From: Polyangium jinanense
Lineage (GTDB): Bacteria; Myxococcota; Polyangia; Polyangiales; Polyangiaceae
Assembly (NCBI RefSeq): GCF_028435365.1
Contig: NZ_JAGTJJ010000002.1
Location: 930,001-994,000 of the forward strand
Direction: 5' to 3'
DNA length: 64,000 bases
Shown piece by piece: positions 26,464-36,598 of this stretch. The position numbers and the translations under genes were made by a program. Each line of letters starts with the position of its first letter. The stretch's first letter is position 1. Below the pieces are notes generated by a model. It was not told the DNA's origin, did no database searches, and saw only the letters and a list, made by a program, of their open reading frames with translations.

Positions 26464-29301
26464 ATGCGTCGCCTCGCGAACGTCGCCCTCGCCTTCGCCC
26501 TCGCCCTCGGCACGCTCTCGGGAGGGGTCGCGCGCGCGGATGCCCCCGCGAAGCCCGCCGCGGCGCTGTCCGACGACGAGAAGATCGAAAAGGACGTCGA
26601 GGCGCTCTACGGCGCGGGAAAGTACGGCGAGGCGCTCGCGGCGGCGCAGAAGCTCGTGGCGCTGCGCGAGCAGAAATACGGCAAGGAGCACCCGAAGACG
26701 GGCTCGGCGCTCTCCGATCTCGGCGGGATGTACCTCGCGACGGGCGATTACCCGAAGGCCGAAGGGTTTTTGCGGCGTGCGGTCGAGATCCTCGAGGCGT
26801 CGAAGGCGCCCGACGAGCTGCTCGCCACGGCGGTCGGCAACCTCGCCACGCTGCTCAAGAAAAAAGGCGATACGAAAGGCGCGGAGAAGGCCTACGAACG
26901 CGCCATCGCCCTCGAAGAGAAGGGCGGCGCGGCGCGCGAAGCGGCCCTCGGGACGGTGCTCGCGAATCTCGCCGGGCTTTACATGGCAAGCGGGAGATTG
27001 GTGCAGGCCGAGAAGCTGTTTCTGCGGGCGATCGCCCTCCACGAAAAGAATGGCCCCGAGCGTTCGCTCCTCATCGACGTCGGCAGCCTTGGCGCGCTGT
27101 ATCGAGGCATGGGGCACTACCACAAGGCCGCCGAGCAGTACAACCGCGCGCTGCCGATCGCCGAGCGTGTGCACGGGACAAACCACCCCGACGTGGGCCG
27201 GCTGTACCACAACATCGCGGTGTTCTTGACGGGGTCGAGCCAGAAGGACCTCGCCGAGGAGCATTATCGAAAAGCCGAGGCGATCCTCACGAGGACGCTC
27301 GGACCGCGGCACCCCGATCTCGCCTCGGTGTACAGCGACTGGGCGCTCCTGCGGACGCGGTCCGGCTGGAAGCAGGCCATCGACCTCTACGAGAAAGCGC
27401 TCGACATCGAGGAGCAATGGCTGGAGAGCGCGCTCGTCGGCGGCTCGGAAGAGGACAAGACGCTGTATGCGTCGCGCCTCGAGACGATCATGGATCGGGT
27501 CGTCTCGTTCGAGTTCGGAAGCAATGGATTGGGCCGGCCGGAAGTCGCGCGGCTCACCCTCGGCGCGATGCTGCGCAACAAGGCACGCGTGCTCGAAGCG
27601 TCGGCCGCGCACGTGGGCGCATTACGCGAGCGCATGAGCCCCGAGGACCGCAAATTGCTGGACGAGCTCGCCCGGGTGCGTGGCGCCTACGCGGCCGCCA
27701 TGACGCGGGGGCCGCGCGGAATGACCGTGGCCGAGCATAACGCCGAGACGGAGCGGCTTCGCGCGGAGGCGGATGCGATCGAGGCCCAGATCGCCGAGCA
27801 CAGCGCCGGGTATCGCCGCGGGAAGGCGAAGGTGACGGTGGAGGCCGTCGCCGCGCGGATTCCGAAAGACGCCGTGCTGATGGAGTTCGTCCGGTACCAG
27901 CCGCGGAGCACCCATTTCTACAGCGCGGCAAGCGAAAGACTCGGCGGGCCGAGGTACATGGCCTACGTGCTCTGGCCGGACGGGAAGATCCTGCACCACC
28001 AGGTGCCGGTCAGCGCGGCCGAGGTCGATCGGAAGGTCGAGATCATCCGCAGCGGTCTCGCGGACCCGGCCGCGAAGGTCCGCGACACCGGGACGCAGCT
28101 CGCGCTCCTGCACGCCGTCCTCTTCGCGGAGGTCAGCGACCATCTCGTCGGCGTGAAGCACGTGTTGATCTCGCCCGACGCGGCGCTCGCCCTGGTGCCG
28201 TTCGGTGCGCTGATCGGTCGCGACAACAAGTATTTGATCTCGAAGTATTCGTTCACCTACCTCTCGACGGGGCGGGATCTCTTGCGGCTCGGCGCGAGCG
28301 GCGTGAAGCGGTCGGCGCCGCTGCTCGTGGCGAACCCCGATTACGATGCGCCAGGCGAGGCAGGGGCGACGGCGCTGCCGGACGCGCCGAAAGGTGCGCT
28401 GCCCACGATTGCGCGGGTGAAGTTCTCGTCGCTGCCGGGCACGGCGGAGGAGGCGGAGGCGATCCGGGCCCTCGTGCCCGATACGGCCGTGAAGCTCGAA
28501 CGCGTCGCGACGGAGACAGCGCTGAAGCAGGTCTCCTCGCCGCGGATCCTGCACGTCGCGACGCACGGGTTTTTCCTGGGCAACGACGGCAAGGCCGGGC
28601 AAGGAAAGGCGCGCGGGCTCGAGCTCGAAATTCCGCCCGAGAACCTGCCGCACGTCGCGTCGGAGGTGGACGGGCGCAAGCTGCCCGTGCCGCACCCGAT
28701 GTTCCTCTCGGGCATCGCACTCGCCGGCGCGAACGTGCGCAAAGGGCAGGCCGACGACGGGATCCTCACGGCGTACGAGGCGTCATCGTTGGACCTCCAA
28801 GGAACGGAGCTCGTGGTGCTGAGCGCGTGCGAGACGGGGCTCGGCCTGCGCGCCGGGAGCGAAGGCGTGCGGGGGCTGCGTCGCGCGCTCGTGCTCGCAG
28901 GATCCGAGACGCAGGTGATGAGCCTGTGGCAGGTGGATGACGAGGCGACGCGCGACCTCATGACGAGCTACTACCAAAAGCTCTTCCGCGAAGGAAAAGG
29001 GCGCGCCGAGGCGATGCGCGAATCGCAGATCCGCCTGCTCGAGCGGCCGGAATACAGCCACCCGTACTTCTGGGCGAGCTTCATCGTGTCCGGCGCATGG
29101 GGGCCGCTCGAAGGCGTCTCCCCCGCAAAGGCGGAGTCCGCGGCGCGCGGCGTCGTTCCGCCGGGTGGAGCGCGGGGCTGCGGATGCGAGGTCGCGGGAA
29201 CGAACGAAGGCACGCAGGCGGCCGGGGCCGGTGCTCTGGCGCTCCTTGCGCTCGCGGCCGCGCGCCGCATTCGTGTGGCTCGCGCGCGAGCGGGGCGATA
29301 A
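26464..29301 (+). CDS. TPR-CHAT caspase-like protein with signal peptide and MYXO-CTERM-like tail
   Basis: A 945-residue exported protein. Signal sequence about 1-24 ending before 'ADAPAK'; TPR repeats about 45-340 ('AEGFLRRAVEILE'-like helices, several with 'HPDVGRLYHNIAVF' spacing); CHAT domain about 560-890 with the catalytic pair His701 ('ATHGFF') and Cys789 ('LSACETG'). The C-terminus 'GARGCGCEVAG', then a hydrophobic stretch and an Arg-rich end resemble MYXO-CTERM sorting signals. CHAT domains are cysteine peptidases related to caspases and separase. The Leu-Ala leader and surface tail suggest an extracytoplasmic protease. It is divergent from the yeh-like operon with 50 bp between starts. 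Confidence 0.85.
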   Translation: MRRLANVALAFALALGTLSGGVARADAPAKPAAALSDDEKIEKDVEALYGAGKYGEALAAAQKLVALREQKYGKEHPKTGSALSDLGGMYLATGDYPKAEGFLRRAVEILEASKAPDELLATAVGNLATLLKKKGDTKGAEKAYERAIALEEKGGAAREAALGTVLANLAGLYMASGRLVQAEKLFLRAIALHEKNGPERSLLIDVGSLGALYRGMGHYHKAAEQYNRALPIAERVHGTNHPDVGRLYHNIAVFLTGSSQKDLAEEHYRKAEAILTRTLGPRHPDLASVYSDWALLRTRSGWKQAIDLYEKALDIEEQWLESALVGGSEEDKTLYASRLETIMDRVVSFEFGSNGLGRPEVARLTLGAMLRNKARVLEASAAHVGALRERMSPEDRKLLDELARVRGAYAAAMTRGPRGMTVAEHNAETERLRAEADAIEAQIAEHSAGYRRGKAKVTVEAVAARIPKDAVLMEFVRYQPRSTHFYSAASERLGGPRYMAYVLWPDGKILHHQVPVSAAEVDRKVEIIRSGLADPAAKVRDTGTQLALLHAVLFAEVSDHLVGVKHVLISPDAALALVPFGALIGRDNKYLISKYSFTYLSTGRDLLRLGASGVKRSAPLLVANPDYDAPGEAGATALPDAPKGALPTIARVKFSSLPGTAEEAEAIRALVPDTAVKLERVATETALKQVSSPRILHVATHGFFLGNDGKAGQGKARGLELEIPPENLPHVASEVDGRKLPVPHPMFLSGIALAGANVRKGQADDGILTAYEASSLDLQGTELVVLSACETGLGLRAGSEGVRGLRRALVLAGSETQVMSLWQVDDEATRDLMTSYYQKLFREGKGRAEAMRESQIRLLERPEYSHPYFWASFIVSGAWGPLEGVSPAKAESAARGVVPPGGARGCGCEVAGTNEGTQAAGAGALALLALAAARRIRVARARAGR

Positions 29302-29310
29302 GCTCGGCCC

Positions 29311-30630
29311 ATGTCGCGAAGGCTCTCCGGCATGGGGGACGTCGATCCCCTCGCCGTACCTCTCCCGCATGGGACGGAGGTGACGACCCGTGTGGATCGG
29401 ACGCTCGGCGAGCGTCTGGTCCCGCAAGGCGCGCTCGGTCGCGTGGTCGGGTCCGGCCGGGGGGTTTGGGGGCACAGCTCGGCTCCGCCGAGCGGAGCCC
29501 CCAACGTCGAACGGGAATTTTTCGATGTGCTCGTCGTCGGCGTGGGGACCGTGCGGTATTCGCGTGAGGAGCTCGTGCCGCGCAAGGTCGGGCAGGTGCG
29601 CTACGCGCGGCGGCGCGAGGACGCGTGGTCGGCGCTCTTGCCGTGCGTGGTGGTCGACGCGGTCGTCGGGTCGCGGACGTGGGGTTTGTCGGACGAGAAC
29701 TCGGACGAGGATCGGCGCGGGGTGTTCGTCTTGCCGTTCCCGTTCATGACCGGGCTCGTCGAGCCGCCGCAGGACCTCGTGTCGGAGGACGGCAGCCGCA
29801 CGTACTGGGAGATGGGAAAGGCGATCCGGCAGGCGCTCCGGGCCGATCCGAACACGCTGGAGATGCTGTTCGCGGCCGCGTCGCAGCCGGCGAGCGAGAA
29901 GGACCCGATGGGCCGCTGGCTCATCGAGGCGCGCGACGCGTTCGTCTCGGTGGAGATCCACGCGAGCTTCGGCCGTTACGCGCTCTCGCAGCTCTCACGC
30001 CTCTCGCACGACACGCGCCTCGCGGAGCATCGCGCGATCGTGCTCGGGTGGCTGCGCGAGGATCCGACGCTCGGGCTCGACGAGGCGGCGGCGCGGCTCG
30101 CGAAGGAGACGGACATCGTGGCGCCGACGCCCGAGGACGCGATTCTCCGCGCGCGCGAGTACCTGAAGCAGCTCTATCGTTCGATGGCCGATCAGGGCTT
30201 GCTCGAAGGGCGCGAGTGGACGGCGCTCGCCGCGTATGCGCGCGCGAGCGAGGGTTCGTCGTTGCCTACGCCGCGCGAGCTCCGGCCGAAGAATGCCTAC
30301 AACCTGGTGCGCCTCATCGATCTGTCGATCCGGTGGCTCCGGACGGGCGAGCCGGAGCTTTGCGTGCGGGACGAGCTCCGGCCCGTGCTGCTCGACATCA
30401 AGAAGGGGCGTGTGCCGCTCGCGGAGGTGATCACGCTGGCGGAGTCGCTCACGCCGGAGCTCGAAGCGGCGCGGCGGGAGAGCAAGTTGCCGCGGCGCGC
30501 GGACGTGCGGCGGGCCGAGGTTGCTTTGCGCAGGGTCCGCGAGGAGGCCGCGCGGAGGTTTTTCGAGGGCAGGGAGGGGCCCTTCGGCAAGGACGCGCCG
30601 ACCGCACCGGAGGCGCGCTGGGACGAATGA
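29311..30630 (+). CDS. RlaP-type nucleotidyltransferase
   Basis: A 439-residue protein of the polymerase-beta superfamily. The signature 'GSRTWGLSDENSDEDRRG' (about residues 117-134) holds the G-S and D-x-D metal-binding pattern of RlaP (PF10127) predicted nucleotidyltransferases. The helical C-terminal two thirds have no other domain I know. The first 70 residues are low in similarity to the family and the true start may be later. It begins 9 bp after the CHAT gene and is followed after 7 bp by a second member, so the three may be one transcript. RlaP proteins are often linked to RNA ligases or RNA repair; none is nearby. Confidence 0.8.
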   Translation: MSRRLSGMGDVDPLAVPLPHGTEVTTRVDRTLGERLVPQGALGRVVGSGRGVWGHSSAPPSGAPNVEREFFDVLVVGVGTVRYSREELVPRKVGQVRYARRREDAWSALLPCVVVDAVVGSRTWGLSDENSDEDRRGVFVLPFPFMTGLVEPPQDLVSEDGSRTYWEMGKAIRQALRADPNTLEMLFAAASQPASEKDPMGRWLIEARDAFVSVEIHASFGRYALSQLSRLSHDTRLAEHRAIVLGWLREDPTLGLDEAAARLAKETDIVAPTPEDAILRAREYLKQLYRSMADQGLLEGREWTALAAYARASEGSSLPTPRELRPKNAYNLVRLIDLSIRWLRTGEPELCVRDELRPVLLDIKKGRVPLAEVITLAESLTPELEAARRESKLPRRADVRRAEVALRRVREEAARRFFEGREGPFGKDAPTAPEARWDE

Positions 30631-30637
30631 GGGATCA

Positions 30638-31447
30638 ATGACGAAGGCGATCGAGCTCGTGATGCAATTCGACGTCCTGCCCGATGCGCAAGCGAAGGTG
30701 GCGCGCGGCGTTCTGGAAGAAGAGGGCAAGGCCCGCGAGCACCTCGTCGTGCTCTTGAGCGGCGCGCACGCGTACGGGTTCGCCTCGCCCGACAGCGATC
30801 TCGATCTGAAGGCGGTGCACGTGGTGTCGACGTCGCTCCTCGTGGGGCTCGAAATGGCGCCGGCCGCGCGGGATCGCATGGAGGTGATCGAGGGGGTGGA
30901 AATCGATTACACCTCGAACGAGATCGGCCCCGTGCTCGCCGGGATTCTCGGGGGAAATGGCAATTACGTGGAGCGGATCCTCGGCGCGCCCGCGCTCGTG
31001 AAGAGCCCGCTGCTCGAAGGGCTGCGCCCACTCGTGCGCGCGGCGCTGTCGCGGCGCGTGTTCCGGCATTACGCGGGGTTTGCCCAGAACCAGCGCAAGG
31101 CGGCCGAGGAGGAGGGCGGGACGACGGCGAAGCGCGTGCTTTACGTGCTGCGCACGGCGCTGACGGGGACGCACCTGCTTCGCGCGGGCGAGGTGGTGAC
31201 GGACGTGGCGCGGCTGTTCCCCGAATACGGGTTCGAGGAGGCGAACGCGCTCGTCACGATGAAGCGCGCGGGGGAACGAACGAAGCTGTCCGCGAAGGAA
31301 GCGAAGCGATTCCGCGAGAGCCTCGACCGGGCGATGCGGATGCTCGAAGAGGCGCGTGACAAATCGGTCCTGCCCGAGATACCCAAGGACGAGGCGTTCC
31401 GCGCGCTCTCGGCCTGGCTCATCGCGCTTCGCAAAGAGCGATTCTGA
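30638..31447 (+). CDS. Second RlaP-type nucleotidyltransferase
   Basis: A 269-residue protein with the same fold as the preceding gene: 'LLSGAHAYGFASPDSDLDLKA' region (about residues 36-56) has the G-S/G-A helix start and D-x-D metal pair. It differs by having Gly-Ala in place of the usual Gly-Ser. The C-terminal helical part carries 'HYAGFAQNQRKAAEEE' and 'KRVLYVLRTALTG', which fit the PF10127 family better than the first paralogue. ATG 30638 chosen since it lies 7 bp after the previous stop. Predicted to add a nucleotide to RNA or another acceptor. Confidence 0.82.
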   Translation: MTKAIELVMQFDVLPDAQAKVARGVLEEEGKAREHLVVLLSGAHAYGFASPDSDLDLKAVHVVSTSLLVGLEMAPAARDRMEVIEGVEIDYTSNEIGPVLAGILGGNGNYVERILGAPALVKSPLLEGLRPLVRAALSRRVFRHYAGFAQNQRKAAEEEGGTTAKRVLYVLRTALTGTHLLRAGEVVTDVARLFPEYGFEEANALVTMKRAGERTKLSAKEAKRFRESLDRAMRMLEEARDKSVLPEIPKDEAFRALSAWLIALRKERF

Positions 31448-31453
31448 GGCGTT

Positions 31454-33214
<1,761 letters not shown>

Positions 33215-33302
33215 GGCGCCGATCATCGGCCGAAGCCCGAGGCCCTGGCAAGCGCATTCGGACCCGGCGCGCGAGGGACGCGTCTCGGACGGAGGGGCCG
33301 CG

Positions 33303-33330
33303 GGGGAGCGAGGTTTCGGCCTCGCTCCCC
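33303..33330 (-). terminator. Strong hairpin after the transglutaminase-like gene
   Basis: GGGGAGCGAGG pairs perfectly with CCTCGCTCCCC (11 bp) around a 6-base loop, 14 nt past the stop of the upstream minus-strand gene. There is no T-run, as is common in very GC-rich genomes, so it may stop transcription inefficiently or only protect the 3' end. Confidence 0.55.
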
Positions 33331-33343
33331 GGAGCCGGGCTCT

Positions 33344-34432
33344 TTATCGGCCGCGGATGCGATCGACGAGCTCGGTGCGGATCTGCGGGTTGTGGCTGCC
33401 GCGCGGGATTCGGTCGGGCACGATGATCGCGTAATCGGGGTGGTCCCATTGCGACCGGTCGGTCCAGGCGCTCGAGGTCACGCCGAATCGCTCGCCCTGC
33501 CACTTGCCCTTGAGGTCGTAGGTGTACTCGCGCGAGTCCTCGATCGTGCCCACGAAATTGCGATCTTCGACGTGCGGGCTCGCAAGGAAGAGCCAGGTGC
33601 GGACGTGCGCGACGGTGCTGTCGTCCTCGTCCTTTTCGACCCGCGTGATCGCCTTCCACGCCGGCTCGTTCCACACCTCGGGGCCCGCGTCCTCGTCGAT
33701 GATGAAGGCGCGTTTGCGGCCGATGAGCTCGGTCTCGATGACCCGGTGCAGCTCGTGGGGCCGGACGTCCTCGTAGACGTCGTCCCATTCACCGTCGAAT
33801 CGGGTGCCGACGAGCGTGAGCGGCGGGACCTTCTCGTATGTCTTGAGAAGGAGCGCCTTCAGGTCGCCGACCGAGAACGTCACCTCGCCGTGCGTCACGG
33901 AGCGTGTCGGCTCGGGCTCGAGGATGGACGCCAGGGCCCACGCGTCGCAGAGACCCGACCACGAGGCCGCGCGCGGCTGGTAGAGCTCCTTGCGCTCGTA
34001 GGCCGCGGCCGACGTGCGCGTATTGCCGGCTTTCTCCGCCCAGACGTCGTATTTCTCGAGCGTCGAGGCCTCGCCGTTTTTCCCCTGGAACAAGGTGTCC
34101 TCCCAGAGCGGATACCACCAGGACGACCAGGGTTTTCTCGTCGCTTCCGCCGTGCGCTCTCCCTTCTCGACCCAGAAGAGGGGCTGACCCGCTACCGAGC
34201 CACCGGTGCCGCTGCCGCCGGTTCCACCACTGCCGCCGGTGCCGCTGCCGCCGGTTCCGCCACCGCCGCTTCCGTCGCTGCCTCCATGTCCGCCTGTATT
34301 GTCCGGACAATCCTCGACCGGCTCGCAATCCGGTTCGCCGCCGCCGGTGGTCGTGGTGCCGACGACGCCGCAACCGGCGCCTACGAGGCCGATCACGAGG
34401 ATGGTAGAGGTCGTCACGATGCGAATCGCCAT
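33344..34432 (-). CDS. Lipoprotein, probable elicitor-type transglutaminase fold
   Basis: A 362-residue lipoprotein: leader ends Val-Gly-Ala-Gly-Cys (Cys about 21), then a Gly/Ser/Thr repeat linker to about residue 80. The mature domain has 'WSGLCDAWALASILEPEP' (about 158-175), which resembles the Cys-containing helix of the TGase-elicitor family (PF16683, usually G-x-C-H-G-W), with 'VTFSVGDLKALLLKTYE' after it. A later His ('RPHELHRVI') and Asp ('RSQWDHPDYAIIV') could complete a Cys-His-Asp set. The family assignment rests on motif memory only. By family it would cross-link or cleave amide bonds outside the cell. Confidence 0.6.
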   Translation of the reverse strand: MAIRIVTTSTILVIGLVGAGCGVVGTTTTGGGEPDCEPVEDCPDNTGGHGGSDGSGGGGTGGSGTGGSGGTGGSGTGGSVAGQPLFWVEKGERTAEATRKPWSSWWYPLWEDTLFQGKNGEASTLEKYDVWAEKAGNTRTSAAAYERKELYQPRAASWSGLCDAWALASILEPEPTRSVTHGEVTFSVGDLKALLLKTYEKVPPLTLVGTRFDGEWDDVYEDVRPHELHRVIETELIGRKRAFIIDEDAGPEVWNEPAWKAITRVEKDEDDSTVAHVRTWLFLASPHVEDRNFVGTIEDSREYTYDLKGKWQGERFGVTSSAWTDRSQWDHPDYAIIVPDRIPRGSHNPQIRTELVDRIRGR

Positions 34433-34552
34433 GAGCCGTCTCCTTGGATGTTTGTCCCGGAATGCTCAGGGGATTTTTAAAAAGGCCAGGCGGCCGGGCC
34501 ACGCGGCCCGGCCGCCTGACGAGCGCGCTCACTTCATGTCAGCGCGACTTCT

Positions 34553-35311
34553 TCACCGCGACTTGTTGCCGCCCGCGAGGCCCGGGAGCCTCGGGAGCTG
34601 CCCGCCGATGCTCGGACGCACGCCGCCGATCTGCCCGCCCGGGAGCGACGGCTGCATGCCGCCCGGCTGCGACGGCTGCGCGCCGCCCGGCTGCGACGGC
34701 TGCGCGCCGCCCGGCTGCGCCTTGCCGCCATTCTGCACCGGAGCCACCGGCGCCGCCGGGGCCTTCGGGGGCTCATTCACGAGCGCGGGCGCCGCGCACA
34801 TGTCGTACACGCGACCCGTCGCGGTGCGCGTGGCGAGCTGCTGGTTGCCCTTGACCGCGGTGTCGAGGCGGGCCTTGCAGAAGTCGTTCATGTTGCCCTG
34901 GAAGTTCTGGATCTCCTGGCACGAGAGCGAGAAGCTCTGCGTATGGGAGACCTGGACCTCCCTGAAGCGCGGGCACATCGTCTGCGAGATGCCATTCTCC
35001 ACCGATTGGTCCTGCCGGATGACGTAATACTTGTCCGAGCTCAGCGACGCCGTGATCTGCCGCGAGTTATCCATTTCCACGCGGTCGGTCTGCTCGGCCT
35101 CCCAGACGAGCTGGGTATCCTCGCAGGTCAGCCGGATGGCATTCGGCTGGCGCTGGCTCTGGAACGCCGCGGGATTCTGACAGGCCGACTGGAGCTGCTG
35201 CCACGAGAGCTGCTTGAGCCCCGCGTTCTGACCAGCCCCCGTCTCCGCGAAAGCCGTGGCGCCGAGAGCGAAGGTCGAGACGAGAGCGGCGGCTGCGATA
35301 TGCTTGAGCAT
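34553..35311 (-). CDS. Secreted protein with AQPSQPGG repeats
   Basis: A 252-residue exported protein: signal peptide about 1-22 ('AALVSTFALGATAFA'), a domain of about 150 residues with several Cys ('QLQSACQNPAAFQSQ', 'RLTCEDTQLVWEAE', 'LSCQEIQNF', 'YDMCAAPALV'), then a Pro/Gly tail. The tail holds three 8-residue units close to AQPSQPGG, encoded by 24-bp DNA repeats at about 34641-34718. No family recognised. The ATG has a GGAGGA site about 6 nt upstream. The tail could span or stick to envelope polymers. Confidence 0.75.
   Translation of the reverse strand: MLKHIAAAALVSTFALGATAFAETGAGQNAGLKQLSWQQLQSACQNPAAFQSQRQPNAIRLTCEDTQLVWEAEQTDRVEMDNSRQITASLSSDKYYVIRQDQSVENGISQTMCPRFREVQVSHTQSFSLSCQEIQNFQGNMNDFCKARLDTAVKGNQQLATRTATGRVYDMCAAPALVNEPPKAPAAPVAPVQNGGKAQPGGAQPSQPGGAQPSQPGGMQPSLPGGQIGGVRPSIGGQLPRLPGLAGGNKSR
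34641..34718 (-). repeat. 24-bp coding tandem repeat
   Basis: About three copies of a 24-bp unit containing GCCGCCCGGCTGCG encode the AQPSQPGG-type tail of the secreted protein. Such arrays can gain or lose units in frame. Confidence 0.75.
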
Positions 35312-35467
35312 GGGATCCTCCTCCACTTCGTGTCGCGTTCCGAGACCGGGCGAGCGCGCCTCGGCCGGCTTCGTTCACGCAGCCAGGACCCATTGCAAGG
35401 CTCCTGCCGTCCCCGGTCCCGAGCGCACTTCAGCGTGAATTCGTGGCGCCGACGCTTCCGAGGCGAG

Positions 35468-35488
35468 ATCCGTCCGATCCGGACGGAT
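35468..35488. promoter_or_regulatory. Palindrome ATCCGTCCG-ATC-CGGACGGAT
   Basis: Two perfect 9-bp arms separated by 3 bp, centred about 167 bp upstream of the secreted repeat protein start. The symmetry and spacing suit a dimeric repressor operator; a transcript would also fold as a hairpin. Confidence 0.5.
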
Positions 35489-35569
35489 ACAGGGAGCGGG
35501 CGTCTTCCCGCACATGACCGGCACGGACCGTCACGCCCGACCGATAAGGAGTCCCCCAGGCGTCCGTCC

Positions 35570-35598
35570 GTGCAGGGAAGCATCGCCCGTCCCTGCAC
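35570..35598. other. Inverted repeat GTGCAGGGA / TCCCTGCAC
   Basis: Two perfect 9-bp arms with an 11-base spacer, about 230 bp before the DUF2378 start. It may be an operator, a terminator-like hairpin or part of a small RNA; sequence alone does not decide. Confidence 0.45.
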
Positions 35599-35824
35599 AC
35601 CACGGCCCATTCGTCAGTGACGGAACCAACGGGGGGTCATTCGTCGCTTCATCGAGGAAAATCGCGGTACTTGCGGAGGCGTGGGGCGGGCGACAGGCCG
35701 GAGAACCTGCACTCGACGAGGGCTCGCGAAAAGCGGGCGTCGATTCTGTCCATCTTGCCGTTCCTTCGTGATCCGGTGCAAGATGGTCACTCGGGCCGGG
35801 GCACGCGGGAGAGAGGTGGAGTCC

Positions 35825-36445
35825 ATGTTCTCGATGGATGGCATTCCCTTCGCGCCGGGAACCTCTCCCTTTCGCTGCAAAGGCGTGCTTTACGTGGACA
35901 CGCTCGATTTCCTCGACGAGAACGTGCGCGGCGGGCGCGCCGTCGTCCTCGATCGGGTGACGAATGCCGCACTGCGTGAATTTCTCGGCCGCCCGTTCGT
36001 GGTCGGGGGCTGGTACGATCTGTTTCCGCTGCTCGCGATGCACGGATCGGCGTCCGTGGTGATGGCGCAGCCGTTTCTGGAGATGATTCGAATGGTGTCG
36101 CGGGCGCGGATTCCGCGGCAGTTCACGAAGCTCTACAGGTTTCTGCTCAAGATGGCGTCGCCCGAAATGACCATGCGAAACCTGTCTCGCATCGTCGGCG
36201 CGTATTACGATTTCGTGCGCGTGGACGTGGCGGAGGTCCGGCCGAAGACGTTCGTGTTGAGCGCCTCCGGGGTCCCTTCGATCGCGGCGCCGGCCTACAT
36301 GGTGGCGACGGAGTTCGGGGTCGTGCACGCGCTCGAGCTCGCGGGCGCGCGGCGGGTGCGGCATCGGTGGCTTTCCCAGGTACCAGAGGGGCGCGCGCAC
36401 GGGATGGACGTGGTGCGCGTGCGGCGCGAGGTGAGCTGGGAGTAG
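35825..36445 (+). CDS. DUF2378 family protein
   Basis: A 206-residue cytoplasmic protein of the family known mainly from myxobacteria (TIGR02265/DUF2378). Typical features are an N-terminal 'FRCKGVLYVDTLDFLDEN' element, 'VVGGWYDLFPLLAMHGSA' in the middle and 'MRNLSRIVGAYYDF' in the C-terminal half. It is probably a small regulatory or heme/haemoglobin-like sensor; function is not established. ATG 35825 follows GGTGGAG by a few bases. The stop is followed at once by a perfect hairpin. Confidence 0.75.
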   Translation: MFSMDGIPFAPGTSPFRCKGVLYVDTLDFLDENVRGGRAVVLDRVTNAALREFLGRPFVVGGWYDLFPLLAMHGSASVVMAQPFLEMIRMVSRARIPRQFTKLYRFLLKMASPEMTMRNLSRIVGAYYDFVRVDVAEVRPKTFVLSASGVPSIAAPAYMVATEFGVVHALELAGARRVRHRWLSQVPEGRAHGMDVVRVRREVSWE

Positions 36446-36446
36446 C

Positions 36447-36465
36447 GCATCGAATGGTTCGATGC
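36447..36465 (+). terminator. Hairpin just after the DUF2378 stop
   Basis: GCATCGAA and TTCGATGC pair perfectly over 8 bp with a 3-base loop, beginning 2 nt after the TAG. No T-tract follows. It is the first of three hairpins in this 153-bp gap. Confidence 0.45.
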
Positions 36466-36506
36466 TGCGAGATCGCGTAGCGAGCTCGCCTCGGGGGGTG
36501 AATCGA

Positions 36507-36550
36507 CCGGGCTTTGCCCGGACGAGAGGGGGACGCGAGGCGTCCCCCTC
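36507..36550 (+). promoter_or_regulatory. Two further hairpins before dedA
   Basis: CCGGGC-TTT-GCCCGG (36507-36521) is followed by GAGGGGGACG paired with CGTCCCCCTC around CGAGG (36526-36550). Both stems are perfect. They end about 48 nt before the DedA start, so they could sit in its leader RNA or end upstream transcription. Confidence 0.4.
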
Positions 36551-36598
36551 GGGACGAGAACGTCGACAAAAACCCGAAGGTGCGCTAGTCGGTCGGCC

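Larger units (their letters stand above)
35312..35824. promoter_or_regulatory. 513-bp divergent intergenic region
   Basis: Between the secreted repeat protein (minus) and the DUF2378 gene (plus) I see no coding frame with a ribosome site. The region must hold promoters for both genes. It contains two perfect inverted repeats, listed separately, and several GGACGG/CCGTCC words between 35470 and 35570. Confidence 0.5.
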
